From positions 62,001 through 126,000 of the forward strand of contig QPMI01000459.1 of NCBI GenBank assembly GCA_004431415.1: 64,000 nt of DNA, given 5' to 3'. A program made the position numbers and the translations under genes. Positions within the stretch are counted from its first letter, which is position 1. Every line of letters starts with the position of its first letter. Source of the stretch: Cyanophora paradoxa. Taxonomy: Eukaryota > Glaucocystophyceae > Cyanophorales > Cyanophoraceae. Shown here piece after piece: positions 12,401 to 21,839 of the stretch. The notes beneath the pieces are model-generated. The model was not told where the DNA came from and did not search any database. It saw only the letters and a program-made list of their open reading frames with translations.

Positions 12401-13943
12401 ATGCCGGCAGTGCTGACGATCGAGGGACCGACCGGGATAGTCAGGCGAGTCGAAGGCGACCCTCGGCGGCACGCCGCTGTGCTTCACGCGCACCACACGC
12501 ACTTCGCGTGGGCGAACCAGCTCAAGGCCGGGGAGTGGCTACGGCTGCCAGTGGATCACGGCGCAGTATACGATCAGATGGCTATGGGGCCCCGCCGAGT
12601 CGGCGTGAGCCGAGAGAGCAACTGCTTCCGGGGTACGCATATGAAACTCGTTTTGGGTACGGTAGCAACGGCCCTCGTCCGCAAGCGAGACGCGCCCGAG
12701 CTCTACAGCGAAGTGAACCCGGCAGGACTCTGTGCGCTCTGCAGCACACGGGAAATCGATGGCGACGGCCGGCCCCAGCTTGTGACTGGGCCCGAGGAGA
12801 CGCTGGAGCACGTCCTCACCTGCCCCAGCACGGTGGCGACGGAGGCGCGCACCGCTGCGGAAGCACGCATCGCAGCGACGATCAGCGAGGCCCTCGAAGG
12901 CGCGCAGAAGCGGTCAGTGCCACACGCGCTCTCCAGCTCCCTGAAGGTCACGAGAGTAAACGACCCGACGCTCACGGCAGCTGAACGGCAGGCGCAGATG
13001 TGCGTGCTACGGGGGCTGCCCCCGGCGGGCCTCACCGATATGATTCGCGAGACCGTCACGGACGCCAAGAAAGCTGCCCAGGTCGTGCGCAAGCTGACGA
13101 CGACCATAGGCGAGCAGGCCCATAAAACGTGGGCCGCCAGATGCCAGGCGTACGCGGAGTGGGAGAAGGCGTGCGGGATCACGAAGGTCATGAAAGAACG
13201 TCGCGCCAAGGCGAAGCGCACTGAGGCGCGCGGGCGCGAGGCCGACGCGCCGCCTGACGATACGGCTGGCAACGCTCACAGGAAGCGCGCGGATCCGGAG
13301 CCCCGGCAGCGGGAACGCTGCAGGGAGTGCGGTGCCCTCGAGTCCCGCCACCAAGGCGGGGAAACCCTAGCCCTCTCACACCTGAGCTGCCCGCCAGACG
13401 ACTACGGCTGGGTCCGGGCTTCAGCGGCCATGCAAGTGTACGACCATACAAACAGGTATGCTTGGGGCGTGGGCACAAAGAGGGCGCGCCCGCGCTAGAG
13501 GGAGACACTGGGGGATTGCGGTCTGGGGGCGGGGCCGGAGGACGCAACACCAACAACTGGAGGCGGCGGAGGCGACGGCAGGAGGCGGCCAGTAGCCCAA
13601 TCTACTGGGGCTGGCGAGGAGCCTGGCACTTGGCGCGGCGAGGCCCTTGGGCAGCGCTGGCGGCGGACATACCATGATTGGGAGTCTTTTGTAGAGATAG
13701 GACCTCGTAGCCGGGAGTTTAGGTTAGTTTAGAAATCGATACAGCTAGCTTCCACATCATTAGTATTAGTTAGAAACCTCCTTAGCTAGATATCTAGACA
13801 CGAAACCTTCAAACCTTTCGTTCATTTTGTACTTTCTAAAGCACAGCATACGACGGTCCTCGATAGTATCTAGTCGGAGAGATTTATTGGGCGATGTGAA
13901 ACTCATTGTAGTTGTGTTGTGTGCTAATGCAAGAGATTGTTTG
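6464..13943 (+). mobile_element. Full-length non-LTR retrotransposon (LINE), 7,480 bp
   Basis: The element is bounded exactly by a 16-bp target-site duplication, and the empty site survives in the other duplication unit. It has a 31-base 5' leader, one long coding region (6,495-13,498) for endonuclease, reverse transcriptase and RNase H, and a 445-base 3' tail (13,499-13,943). The tail ends in GATTGTTTG with no poly(A) run. It looks full length rather than 5'-truncated, which is unusual for LINEs, and it is open except for one frame break near 6,900. Since the host duplication copies are nearly identical, the insertion is very recent. The clade was not determined; the APE-RT-RNase H order fits I/Tad-like or algal RNase H-bearing LINEs. 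Confidence 0.95.
6495..13498 (+). CDS. LINE polyprotein: APE endonuclease, reverse transcriptase, RNase H, zinc fingers (one frame break)
   Basis: Translation starts at 6,495 in a basic, Ala-rich leader. The apurinic-type endonuclease begins with TFNTRG and GVQEL (about 6,775-6,870), breaks frame near 6,895-6,935, and continues in the frame open to 13,498 with VASVYMP, GDWN (7,241-7,252) and SDHYPAF. A spacer of about 300 residues leads to the reverse transcriptase: motif A LLQDIRRAYDSV (near 9,390), motif B GLPQGG (near 9,560) and catalytic YADD at 9,803-9,814. RNase H carries TDGS (Asp codon 11,891), NNKAEL, HTDSQ and a late ND..AD. The C-terminus has a CxxC...HxxxxC finger near 12,730-12,830 and a second Cys/His cluster near 13,320-13,390. 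The break is a single-base slip; I see no obvious slippery heptamer, so it is more likely a mutation or assembly error than programmed frameshifting. The enzyme copies its RNA at a nicked target. Confidence 0.92.
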
Positions 13944-13959
13944 ATTTAACGACTCGGCA
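13944..13959. repeat. Target-site duplication, 3' side of LINE
   Basis: Exact second copy of the 16-mer at 6,448-6,463. Sequence beyond it (AATGCTGCTGGG...) matches the sequence beyond the empty site at 24,107 onward. Confidence 0.95.
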
Positions 13960-14772
13960 ATGCTGCTGGGGGTAGGTATTTTCCTAGCCCGCCATAGAGC
14001 AAAATCTGGATTCGGCAATTTATCGCCACGGCAATTCCGGTTTCGGACGAAATCGGCAATTTTTCGCCTCGGTAATTTTCCGCCTCCTACAGTGTATGTG
14101 TTATTTCCACGCCTCTCATAATGTCTACGTATACGTAGAGGCTGGTAGAGCCCCCGGCCCTCTAACAACATTTAAAGCGGGTCTGGCGGGCGGGAATTTA
14201 TGCCTTTAAATTAACGCGGTGTGATTCCGGCCGTGTGAACCAAATTAACGCGGTGTAACAATTTTGGGCTTTTATGGGGCGGTAATTGTGGCAATGGGGG
14301 GCACTATATACGTATGGACCAACGTAGCTGTAGAGAATTAGCGCGCGCGGCATGCGCACCAAATTGACGCGATGAGTCCAAACTTTGGCGCGTTAATTAT
14401 AATTTGAGACCGACTTAATTAGCTATAGGTGAGCTATGTATATATGTATACCGTAGTACGCCGTGACGCATCGCACGGACTGCGGCGCCGGCACGGCCCG
14501 GCGGTGCGCTGCTGTGCGCATATGCGCATGCCTGATCATGACAATGCGCCTGTAAACGTAATACGTACCAGTATATCTGACATTGCCTGTAAACGTAATA
14601 CGTATATCCGTCCTATATATATAGCTATCTCATGATCAGTCTACTAGGCTAGACTCTGGATATTGCAGCTGCAGCTGCACTGCGGCAGACATTCCAGTCG
14701 CTCTCAACTTGCACGGTTCAGCGTCGCCGTTTCTCGGCGAGCTAGCTATAGCCGATCGCGTGAACGCACATC
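13960..14772. other. No gene seen: repeat-rich spacer upstream of the helical-repeat gene, unit 1
   Basis: Two clusters of short AT/GC words dominate. Near 13,970-14,090 there are repeats like GGCAATTTxTCGCC, and near 14,195-14,400 repeats like AATTAACGCGGTGT. Both resemble the ATTACCGCG words inside the inverted-repeat element at 55,932-56,133, so this may be a decayed element. The last 100 bp must contain the promoter and leader of the following gene, but no TATA-like box is clear. The same spacer is at 24,107-24,919. Confidence 0.45.
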
Positions 14773-16104
14773 ATGTCCAGCTCAGGCAGTTCTATCGATA
14801 TCCCGGTGTTGCAGGCTTGGGCAAATTTCCTCATAAACAATGCGGTCTCGCTCCCCGAATACCCGAACATCGCAGCGGTTCGTGCCTTGATAGGCCTAGG
14901 CCCGTGCCGTGTAGTGCAAATCTAGATCTAAGATGATATTGCGGCGTACGCGCTAAAACCGTACAGTCCTCAAGGCTTTGCAATGGAATGCCGTGGCTTA
15001 CGGGGGCGCTTTTGGACAGTTGGTCAAGCCGCTGGGACTTCCCGACCAGGTCGATGAATCCGCTGTGCGCGACACTCATTCCCGATAAAGCCATGCCGGG
15101 CATGCCGGCCTAAATCACGGCTTGCGATCAGGTAAACGACGTGATGAACAAGGTGAAGGAGGCATTTGACGCACTTCCCGATGACCAGAAATCGCTCGTC
15201 CAGGGCGAGTTTGAGGTGAGTGAACAGCAACCCTCATGCGCGTCAACATACTCGAGCTCGGCCCGAACTGATTGTACGCGTACATCTGCACGTCGGAGCT
15301 CAGGCTGCTCTTGATGCTGTGACCCCTCCGATCGAGACGGGCGTTGAAAACCCGGAGGAGCTCGTCAACGCGGTTGGCTCGTCGGCTCTTCTCGAGGTTG
15401 CAGTCGCGAACTTCATCACAAACCACATAGAAATGCTTGCCGGGCTCCCGAATCTCGCCGCGGTGCGCAGAACGCCTTTCTCATGCTCTGAAGTACTAGT
15501 CTATAACATAATATAATATGTACCTGAATTTAAAAAGCCGCCTTGAATTCAAATTCTCTCTGACTTGCTATGCATATGTATATGGCGGCACGTGCACGCA
15601 TGCGCAGTTGATAAATTCGGTCACGATTCCGGAAGTCATTGACGCGTCCAACGTGAGCCGGCTTACCCGGAGACGGAGCCCTGAAGTTGCCAGCAAGTAC
15701 TCACGATTATCTATGCAGATCGACGAGGTCGTGAAATCTGTCAGCGAGGCTTACCTTTCGCTGTCGGCAGACCAGCAGGCTGAAACGTACAACGAACTGG
15801 TGGTCAGCACGCATATGTTCCCCCCTGCCCCTCCCCTTTCTCCGACGCGTCGCCGACTTAAGCTCACCGCTTTGCAATTGGCCGCGTGCATGTGCAGGCT
15901 GCGCTCGCCGCCGCCGCGCCGGCGATTGAGGAGTCCGTGGAACAGAACTCGGACCCGATCACGAGCGTCGTGGAGGGGGATGCCTCCTACAGCTATGGCT
16001 ATGGCTTCGACGACGACCTCGACTATCTGGAGGCCAGCCTCGCGGCCGAGGCCGACGCCGCGGCCGTCGCCGACGGTGACGCCTTCGATTTCGGCGGCTT
16101 CTGA
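14773..16104 (+). CDS. 242-aa alpha-helical protein with an internal duplication, copy 1
   Basis: Seven exons, all joined in phase 0: 14,773-14,877, 15,020-15,064, 15,132-15,215, 15,304-15,462, 15,608-15,652, 15,719-15,802 and 15,898-16,104 (stop TGA). All introns are GT-AG. The product is about 242 residues, mostly helical, with an acidic, Gly/Asp/Ala-rich C-terminus ending DAFDFGGF. It consists of two tandem repeats: exons 1-3 plus the start of exon 4 match exons 4-6 plus the start of exon 7. Compare VLQAWANFLINN with LEVAVANFITNH, LVKPLGLPDQVDESA with LINSVTIPEVIDASN, and FDALPDDQKSLVQGEFE with YLSLSADQQAETYNELV. No signal peptide or membrane segment is seen, and I do not recognise the family. 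The start is the ATG at 14,773; an upstream exon is not excluded. Confidence 0.75.
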
Positions 16105-16605
16105 ACATTGAGCGGCGTCCCGCGGTCGCTTCGAATCAGCGCTCTCCAATGATTGTCGCTCCCGGAGAGAGTCCGCCTGTCGATGTCGACGGATCGTCGG
16201 ACTTGTCTTGCAGTACCAGTCTTGCATGACTCGATGATGAAACAATTATGAAAATGCCCATGCTTGAAATTTAAAATGAATCCGACTCCCGGAGTCCACG
16301 GGGCATTTCTTTCCTCCACTCGGCACTCGCTCTCGGAGTCCGGATATCGATCCCCATGCATGCATGTGCATGAACGCTGACCGCTCAATCGCACCATCGT
16401 GGGCGGTTTGTTAATGTTCGTCGGTTCACATAGTCCGATGTCTCTATTTACATGGGGATTCCTGGGCTTAAGCTTCAAACCTAGGAAGGAGAAAGGGAGA
16501 GACGGGTGCAGAGACGAACTATAATCTAATTATAAACCATGGCCAGTTGCAAAACCATGCGCATTATTTATATAGTATGAGCATGCATGTCAAGCTAGCG
16601 CTCCG
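16105..16605. other. No gene seen: 3' flank of the helical-repeat gene
   Basis: Untranslated or intergenic sequence between two genes. It holds CTCGGAGTCCGG-like short inverted words (16,280-16,350) and ATGCATGCATG palindromes, with nothing exon-like. It is repeated at 26,253-26,752. Confidence 0.4.
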
Positions 16606-16898
16606 GATCCCGACTCAGACTTCGGCGACGTCGACTTTATTTTGGACGGTGAACGCCGCGGCGGCGCCCCGCAGCAGCTGCGCAGGGCGTGAGACCGGGC
16701 GGGGGCGGGGGCGGGGGCGGGGTACGGAAAGTGGGCGGTGCGCTCGGCGGGGGCAGCGGGGGCGGAGCGCCTGGGCGGGAGGCCGGCGCGCGTGTACCTG
16801 TGCCTGCCCTCGCCCGTGCTGGGGCCCTTCTTCTACGCCCAGCCCCTCCGGCCCACCCCCCTCGGCCCAATCGAATGTGCAGTGATGGTGTCACGTTA
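16606..16898 (+). pseudogene. Two-exon gene fragment, copy 1
   Basis: Two open stretches look coding. The first reads DPDSDFGDVDFILDGERR (16,606-16,689), followed by a GTGAG donor-like site. The second, from about 16,787 to a TAA at 16,896-16,898, reads VYLCLPSPVLGPFFYAQPL. They are separated by a G-rich stretch containing GGGGTACGG, typical of introns nearby. Upstream exons are missing or unrecognised, so I call it a fragment. It converges on the EF-hand gene, whose stop codon is only about 40 bp away at 16,936. The same fragment is at 26,753-27,045. Confidence 0.35.
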
Positions 16899-16935
16899 AA
16901 CGTTGTATTGCAAAAATAGCGGCGGCGCCCTGCAT

Positions 16936-18138
16936 CTAGAGCTCGGTATCCCACGGCTCGGCCGCCGCGTCGGCGTCGCCCTCGGCCCACGGGGCGCCGC
17001 CCTCGGCCGCGAACTCGCCCCCGCCCCCGCCGGCCGCCGCCATAGGGGGGTCCACCACCACCGCCTCGTAGAGGTCGTACCCCTCCTCCGACGACTCCGC
17101 CTGCGGCACCTGCCCCGCCCCTTCCCGTCAAGACGAGAGGGGGTACGGGATGAGTGGGGAGGGGTACGGGCCTCGTTGACGGTGCGGGTGCTGCCCGAGG
17201 GGGCCGGCTTCAGCAGGGGAAACATATTGCCCTCCTCGTAGAACGCCTGCATCCGCTCCAGGAACTGCGGGACGGGGGTAGATCAATGGCATGTAAGCGG
17301 TGGGGGGGTACGGGACCGGGGGCGGACCTCGCCCTTGGAGACCCAGCCGTCCTGGCTCGGGTCGAACAGGGGGTAGTATGCGTGCAGCTCCTCGGTCTGG
17401 AGGGGTATGAGATAGGACGCGTGAACGAGGGGGTACGGGAATGGAGAGTGGTACGCACGAACTGGCCCAGGTGCAGCTCGCGCTCGAGAAGCATCGCGAT
17501 CTGTGGGGGTACACGGTTCGCGCAAACGAGCGGCGGGCCGGGGTACGGGCGCGCACCTTGATGAGCTTCATCTGCCCGAGCTTCTCTTTGTCGTAGGCGT
17601 CGTACGCGCCCAGGACCTGAGGCGAAGTTAGAGGAACGGGACACGACGAAGAGGAGGAGGAGCGGGGGCGGGGGCGGGGGGGCGGGGTGGGCCTTGTCCT
17701 GGAAGGCCTTGACGGTGATCTCGTCGCCCTTGCCGTACGCCTCGTTCGGGTCCTCGATCGACGCCCGCATCTCCGCCTGGGGTACGTGTCAACAAGAAGG
17801 CGGGAAGAAGAAGAAGGGGGGCGGACCCAGGGTCGGCGGCGTTCTCCATGACGAGCTTCACGATCTCGGCGTGGATGATGTGGCCGGTGCCGTTGAAGTC
17901 GAGGGCGCGGGCGACCTCCTCGAACTTGAGGTTGCCGTCCCGGTTCGTGTCGATGAGCGCCAGGAACGCCGGCGAGACCTGCGCCAAGAAGAAGCTCAGG
18001 CGGGCACAGATCTATCTATCTATCTCTTGCAGAGACAGACAGGCGGAAAAAGAGCACCTTCTCGAGGACGGGGAATGCGGCCTTCAGCTCGGCCTTGGAC
18101 GCGAATCCGTCCTTCGAGCGGTCGATCACCTCCATCAC
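16936..18138 (-). pseudogene. EF-hand gene copy 2 (exons 9-16), hybrid and 5'-truncated
   Basis: Exons 16 to 9 of the EF-hand gene lie at 16,936-17,109, 17,172-17,264, 17,328-17,396, 17,459-17,500, 17,557-17,616, about 17,693-17,776, 17,827-17,978 and 18,058-18,138. Exons 1-6 and 8 are absent; a rotted exon 7 follows at 18,558-18,652. Exon 10 has lost one base in a C run (152 instead of 153 bp). Left of 18,085 the copy matches the complete gene at 27 kb except for G-run lengths; right of 18,079 it matches copy 1. It is therefore a recombinant whose switch point falls inside exon 9. Exon 14 here is intact (69 bp, PLFDPSQDGWVSKGE), unlike the complete gene. Confidence 0.85.
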
Positions 18139-18557
18139 CTGCGGGGGGCAACAGTCTCAGACGAGGGCGGCGCGGCCAAGGGCGAAGCCTCTAGATCTTT
18201 CCTCTAGATCTTTCCTCGCCGGGCGCGCCCGCCGCGTTTCAACGCCGCCGGGCCGCCTCGAGCTCACCCAACGTCTCAACTCTAGATCTTGCTCGGCCTA
18301 CCGACCTTGTCGCGATCGAGTGCCCCTCCCCCGTCGCAGACTTTGGCTAACGTTCAACGGCCAATTATACACGGATCATGATCATATAACAGATTATATT
18401 ATAACGGAGACTTCGGCGTCGCAGATTATATAACAGAGCTACGTATATATATATACGTATGCAGCAGCTTATAATTAAGAAGTCTCATTACTACAGCTCC
18501 ACGCCCCAAAACGTCTCTCTCTCCGGGCCCAGCTGATCATGAACAAGGCGAGCGGAC

Positions 18558-18652
18558 CTTGCAATTGTCGTCGAGAACCCCGCGGCCGGCCTCGGCATAG
18601 ACGTCGACGTACGCGTTGCCGTCGTTGGGGTCGAGCGCGTCCACGGCGATGA
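18558..18652 (-). pseudogene. Decayed remnant of EF-hand exon 7, unit 2
   Basis: Identical to the remnant at 1,159-1,253. It is read on the minus strand as DPNDGNAY within a disrupted exon, ending at a GTCCGC donor. Immediately right of it both units have a G-rich run (18,688-18,730) whose length differs between copies. Confidence 0.6.
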
Positions 18653-19313
18653 TTCTCGATCGCGAATTCGAATTGCACGCCGCAATTGGGGGGGGGGGGG
18701 GGGGGGGGGAAGGGGGGGGAGGAGGGGGGGGCGCCGGGGGGAAGGATCAGTGCGGTTCCCGGCCGCGGGCCGGTGCTATATATGCATATATATGTCCTAT
18801 ATATATATCGATATCCGGATCGATATCCAAGCTTCGGATTCTCCGTATCGATATCGCCGCCCCGCCGGCCCAGATCTAGACCGGCAGCTGCAGAACTTGT
18901 GCAATCCAGCTTGAGCTAGCTTGCAATTGCAATTGATCATGCATATGCATCCAATTGCAATTCCGAAGTTCATTGCAATAAAAGAAGAAAACACATTACT
19001 TTTGAAACATACAATGTATATGAAATATTTGGAAACGGGGTAGCTGTAACGTAGGGCCCCCGTTTTCGGTCACTTACAAAATGACGAGTCTGCTCATCTC
19101 CCGATCCAGCTCCGAGCTCTTAACCGAGTGTTAGTGCATGCATGAGAGCCCGGAATTCGTTGTCAGAACTCGGAAAGAGCAGAATGCTGCGCTGAAAAAG
19201 GACCGAACCCTTTTCTCGACTATCCCTTGCAGCGCCTGATCCCGTGATCGTATAGGAGCCGGACCAAGTGCATAAGAAAGCTCTTGCGATGCTCGACAAA
19301 GCTTGTCATACAT

Positions 19314-20727
19314 ACCAGTGCTCGGGAAGCAGCGCGTGGCGCGCTAGGCCGCATCAAGTACCTGTTGTACCGAACGCGGAAAAAAAGAGCTCCTGCGAGT
19401 TTCGGCCGATATCGTGTTGCAGTACCCGTGCTTCATGATCAAGTACTAGTCGGCGAGCTAGCCGACAGGCTCGCTAGCTGGCCAGCGTAGCTAGGTGAGC
19501 TCCGGCGCCGGCTAGCGGCTTGCTGGACTTGCGCGCGTGGCGTCGCCAGCGCGCTAGCGCTAGCAGTACTAGTGCAGGCGCCGGCGCCGGCAGTGCGCGC
19601 GGGCGCCGACGCGGCGCCGCGGCAGGCAGTGCAGGCGCGGCGCCTGCAGTGCAGGCGCGGCGCTGCGCCGGCCGGCGGCAGTTGGCACTGCTTGGCAGGC
19701 GCGGCGCCGGCGCCCGGCATCATGTGGCATGCCGCATGCGCAGTGCGCACCCGGCCCGATGGCATGGCGTGGCGCCCGCGGGCCGCGGCCGGCGCGCGCG
19801 CGCGCGAGCGCTACGTGCTCGCGATCGACGTTGACTTCATGTGCGAGGCCATGCGCAGGGACCTAAACCTATAGCTAGCGCTAGCTCGACGTCGACCTAC
19901 CCCGTTTCCAACCGGCGGCCGGCCCAGTCAGAGCCCGATCGCGAGCAGAGGCCGCCGCGTGCTAGTCTATGAGATCTTGCAATTGGTATTACCATCGAGG
20001 CTTGCAATCGCTTCTGCGACTGCCGCTTTCAGGCCTACACGATACTTTTTTTTCACAAAGCCCATATCAAGGGCGGTGGCGAGTGTATTTGTTCAGTGAC
20101 ATCATCGTACGCACTACCGGTTCGGACTGGGCCGAACTCTGGGTCGGAGCATAACCTGAGGCCGGAACACAGGGATAGGCGCTTTGACGCTACGGCTGAG
20201 CGTTTCTCGTGTAGGGGAAGCGTGGTAGGGGGGTTGCTGTCTTGAGTGTAGGTGCGGGGCGCGCGTTGCCGAGGGGGGCCCAATCTTATATATCGGGTAG
20301 CCGGAGCTTTTTAATAGGGGGGGGGGGGGGGGGGGGCGGCGCGGGCTAGGGTAGCGAGCGCGCCCCCGGATTTGTATTGCCTACACGATACTTATACCTT
20401 GCCCCTAGGCCTCCCTCCCCACCGCCCCCCTTTCTCCCTTCATCCCACCCCCGCATTGTATACGTTTCACGATCAGCGCAGACTGTGTGACAAAGAGACG
20501 TAGAAATATTAATATAGCCGCTGCGAAATCAGAGCAGCGCAGCGAAATGGAAGCAGTTATAATTACAATTAGGCGTCCAATGTCGGTTGTTGGTTGTTTG
20601 ATTGCAATCACAAGGCAGAGAATTACAGCAAAGACTGTGCCTATCAAGCCTGCAGATGCCAAACTCAGCGGCTTGCCATGCCTGACAAGTAACGCGACTG
20701 CGCCTGCATGCGCAGCTGGCGCTATAG
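19314..20727. other. No gene seen: palindrome-rich spacer, unit 2
   Basis: Same content as 1,924-2,991, interrupted by the SINE-like insertion at 20,048-20,378. I found no exon-like sequence beyond what is described there. Confidence 0.5.
20048..20378 (-). mobile_element. SINE-like retroposon inserted in unit 2 only
   Basis: The 15-mer GCCTACACGATACTT flanks the insert (20,033-20,047 and 20,379-20,393) and occurs once, uninterrupted, in unit 1 near 2,643-2,657. On the minus strand the 331-bp insert begins GC- and C-rich with a long C run, contains a central block shared with 53,750-53,850 (GCGCCTATCCCTGTGT ... ACCCAGAGTTCGGCC ... GTCCGAACCGGTAGTGC), and ends in a short A run. A poly(A)-ended, target-duplicating, non-coding element of this size fits a SINE. 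I do not recognise the core as tRNA, 5S, 7SL or a U snRNA. Confidence 0.8.
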
Positions 20728-21609
20728 CTAGGCGGCCACCTCAGCAGAGACGGATGCCTCGGCGACGATGGCTGAATCCGCCTCCGCCTCCTGTACATGT
20801 GCACGAATTCGAAGCAGTTTCAGCGCTCACAATTATAATTAGGGCGCAAATGAAATCGCACATGTACTCACCAAGAGGAGCTCCTCGTCAAACTCGATTT
20901 CAGCCTGGATGTCTGCGGTCTCAAGAAGACCGTCCCCCGCGTCGCCCTCCAATGCAACGGCCTGCGCCGCGGCCCGTGAGAAATTAAAGCGAGGCGCGAT
21001 CGTATATACGAATGTCGAAGGACAAAAGAAGGAAGATGGACGCGCTTGTCCGTCGTTGTCCAACATCATAAGTTGCCCCATTGGAGTTCGCTGGCAGTGT
21101 CCGGAATAGTCGGATTTGAAGGATCCGTTGGCATGACCGCATCTGCGCATCAAAGCGAAAGGGCTCGCGTCAACAAACGTGGCCATGGAACGGAGCTGGC
21201 AGCCGCGAACTCGAATTCGCGCGATCGAAAAACTTGGGCATTAATCAGACACGCACTGCCACCAGTTGTCGACGTGCCACCTGACTTTCCATGTCTGTTG
21301 ATCAGGGGGCACCGCTGTCCGACTCCAGGTTTTTCCGTCCCATGTCGTCTGGTGGGTCGGGCCCTCCCAGCAGCCGAGATTACCGTCCGGATAGCACGTC
21401 CCGCCCATCGGCTGCGGAGGGGGAAACCAGTTGCCCATCTTCGTGCGCGTGTAGGACGCTTTGAGAGCGGGCTTCTGCTGCCGTCGGGAGTCGAGACTTG
21501 CCGGTGGGAGATGCGGCGATCTGAATTCGAAGTTGTGCACCTGGCACCCGGACCGTGACCCGGTGACCTGCTCGATGTCGAGGTCGCCGTTCTCGAGCGC
21601 TGGGCCGGG
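20728..21609 (-). CDS. Cys/Trp-rich protein gene, copy 2 (5' end not found)
   Basis: Three exons in phase 0 on the minus strand: 21,253-21,609, 20,872-21,195 and 20,728-20,790 (stop TAG). The first opens after a TAG acceptor and encodes a segment with CYPDGNLGCWEGPTHQTTWD and NWWQC, rich in Trp, Cys and Gly and suggestive of a small extracellular or carbohydrate-binding fold. The second reads GHANGSFKSDY and an acidic stretch to a consensus GTGAGT donor. The third ends acidic (SVSAEVAA). About 247 residues are visible with no initiator Met, so upstream exons are missing or unrecognised. A GC-AG intron may lie inside exon 2. I do not recognise the family, and the function is unknown. Confidence 0.5.
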
Positions 21610-21643
21610 CTACCGTAGCACCGTACTAGTAGTCACTTAGTCA

Positions 21644-21770
21644 TGATCAGTCGGGAGTCGGGACTCGGGAGTCGGGACTCGGGAGTCGGGACTCGGGACT
21701 CGGGAGTCGGGACTCGGGAGTCGGGACTCGGGACTCGGGAGTCCGACGGTCGGGAGTCGGGACTCGGGAT
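21644..21770. repeat. Minisatellite of TCGGGAG/TCGGGAC units, unit 2
   Basis: Second copy of the tract at 3,907-4,033. Confidence 0.9.
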
Positions 21771-21839
21771 TAGAGCTGTGCTCGCTGGGGGGGGCCGGGC
21801 CCAGCGGCCGCTGAAGCCCGGCGAGCGGCGCCCGTCGCT

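Larger units (their letters stand above)
686..18084. repeat. Segmental tandem duplication, unit 1 (with LINE and 83-bp insertion)
   Basis: The sequence from about 686 to 18,084 is repeated from 18,085 to 28,230 in the same orientation and order. Differences are mostly single-base homopolymer changes plus three clean insertions. Unit 1 carries the LINE (6,464-13,943) and an 83-bp retroposon (4,826-4,908). Without these and their target duplications it is close to 9.8 kb. It contains a Cys/Trp-rich gene, the 242-aa helical-repeat gene, a short gene fragment and the 3' half of an EF-hand gene. Confidence 0.93.
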
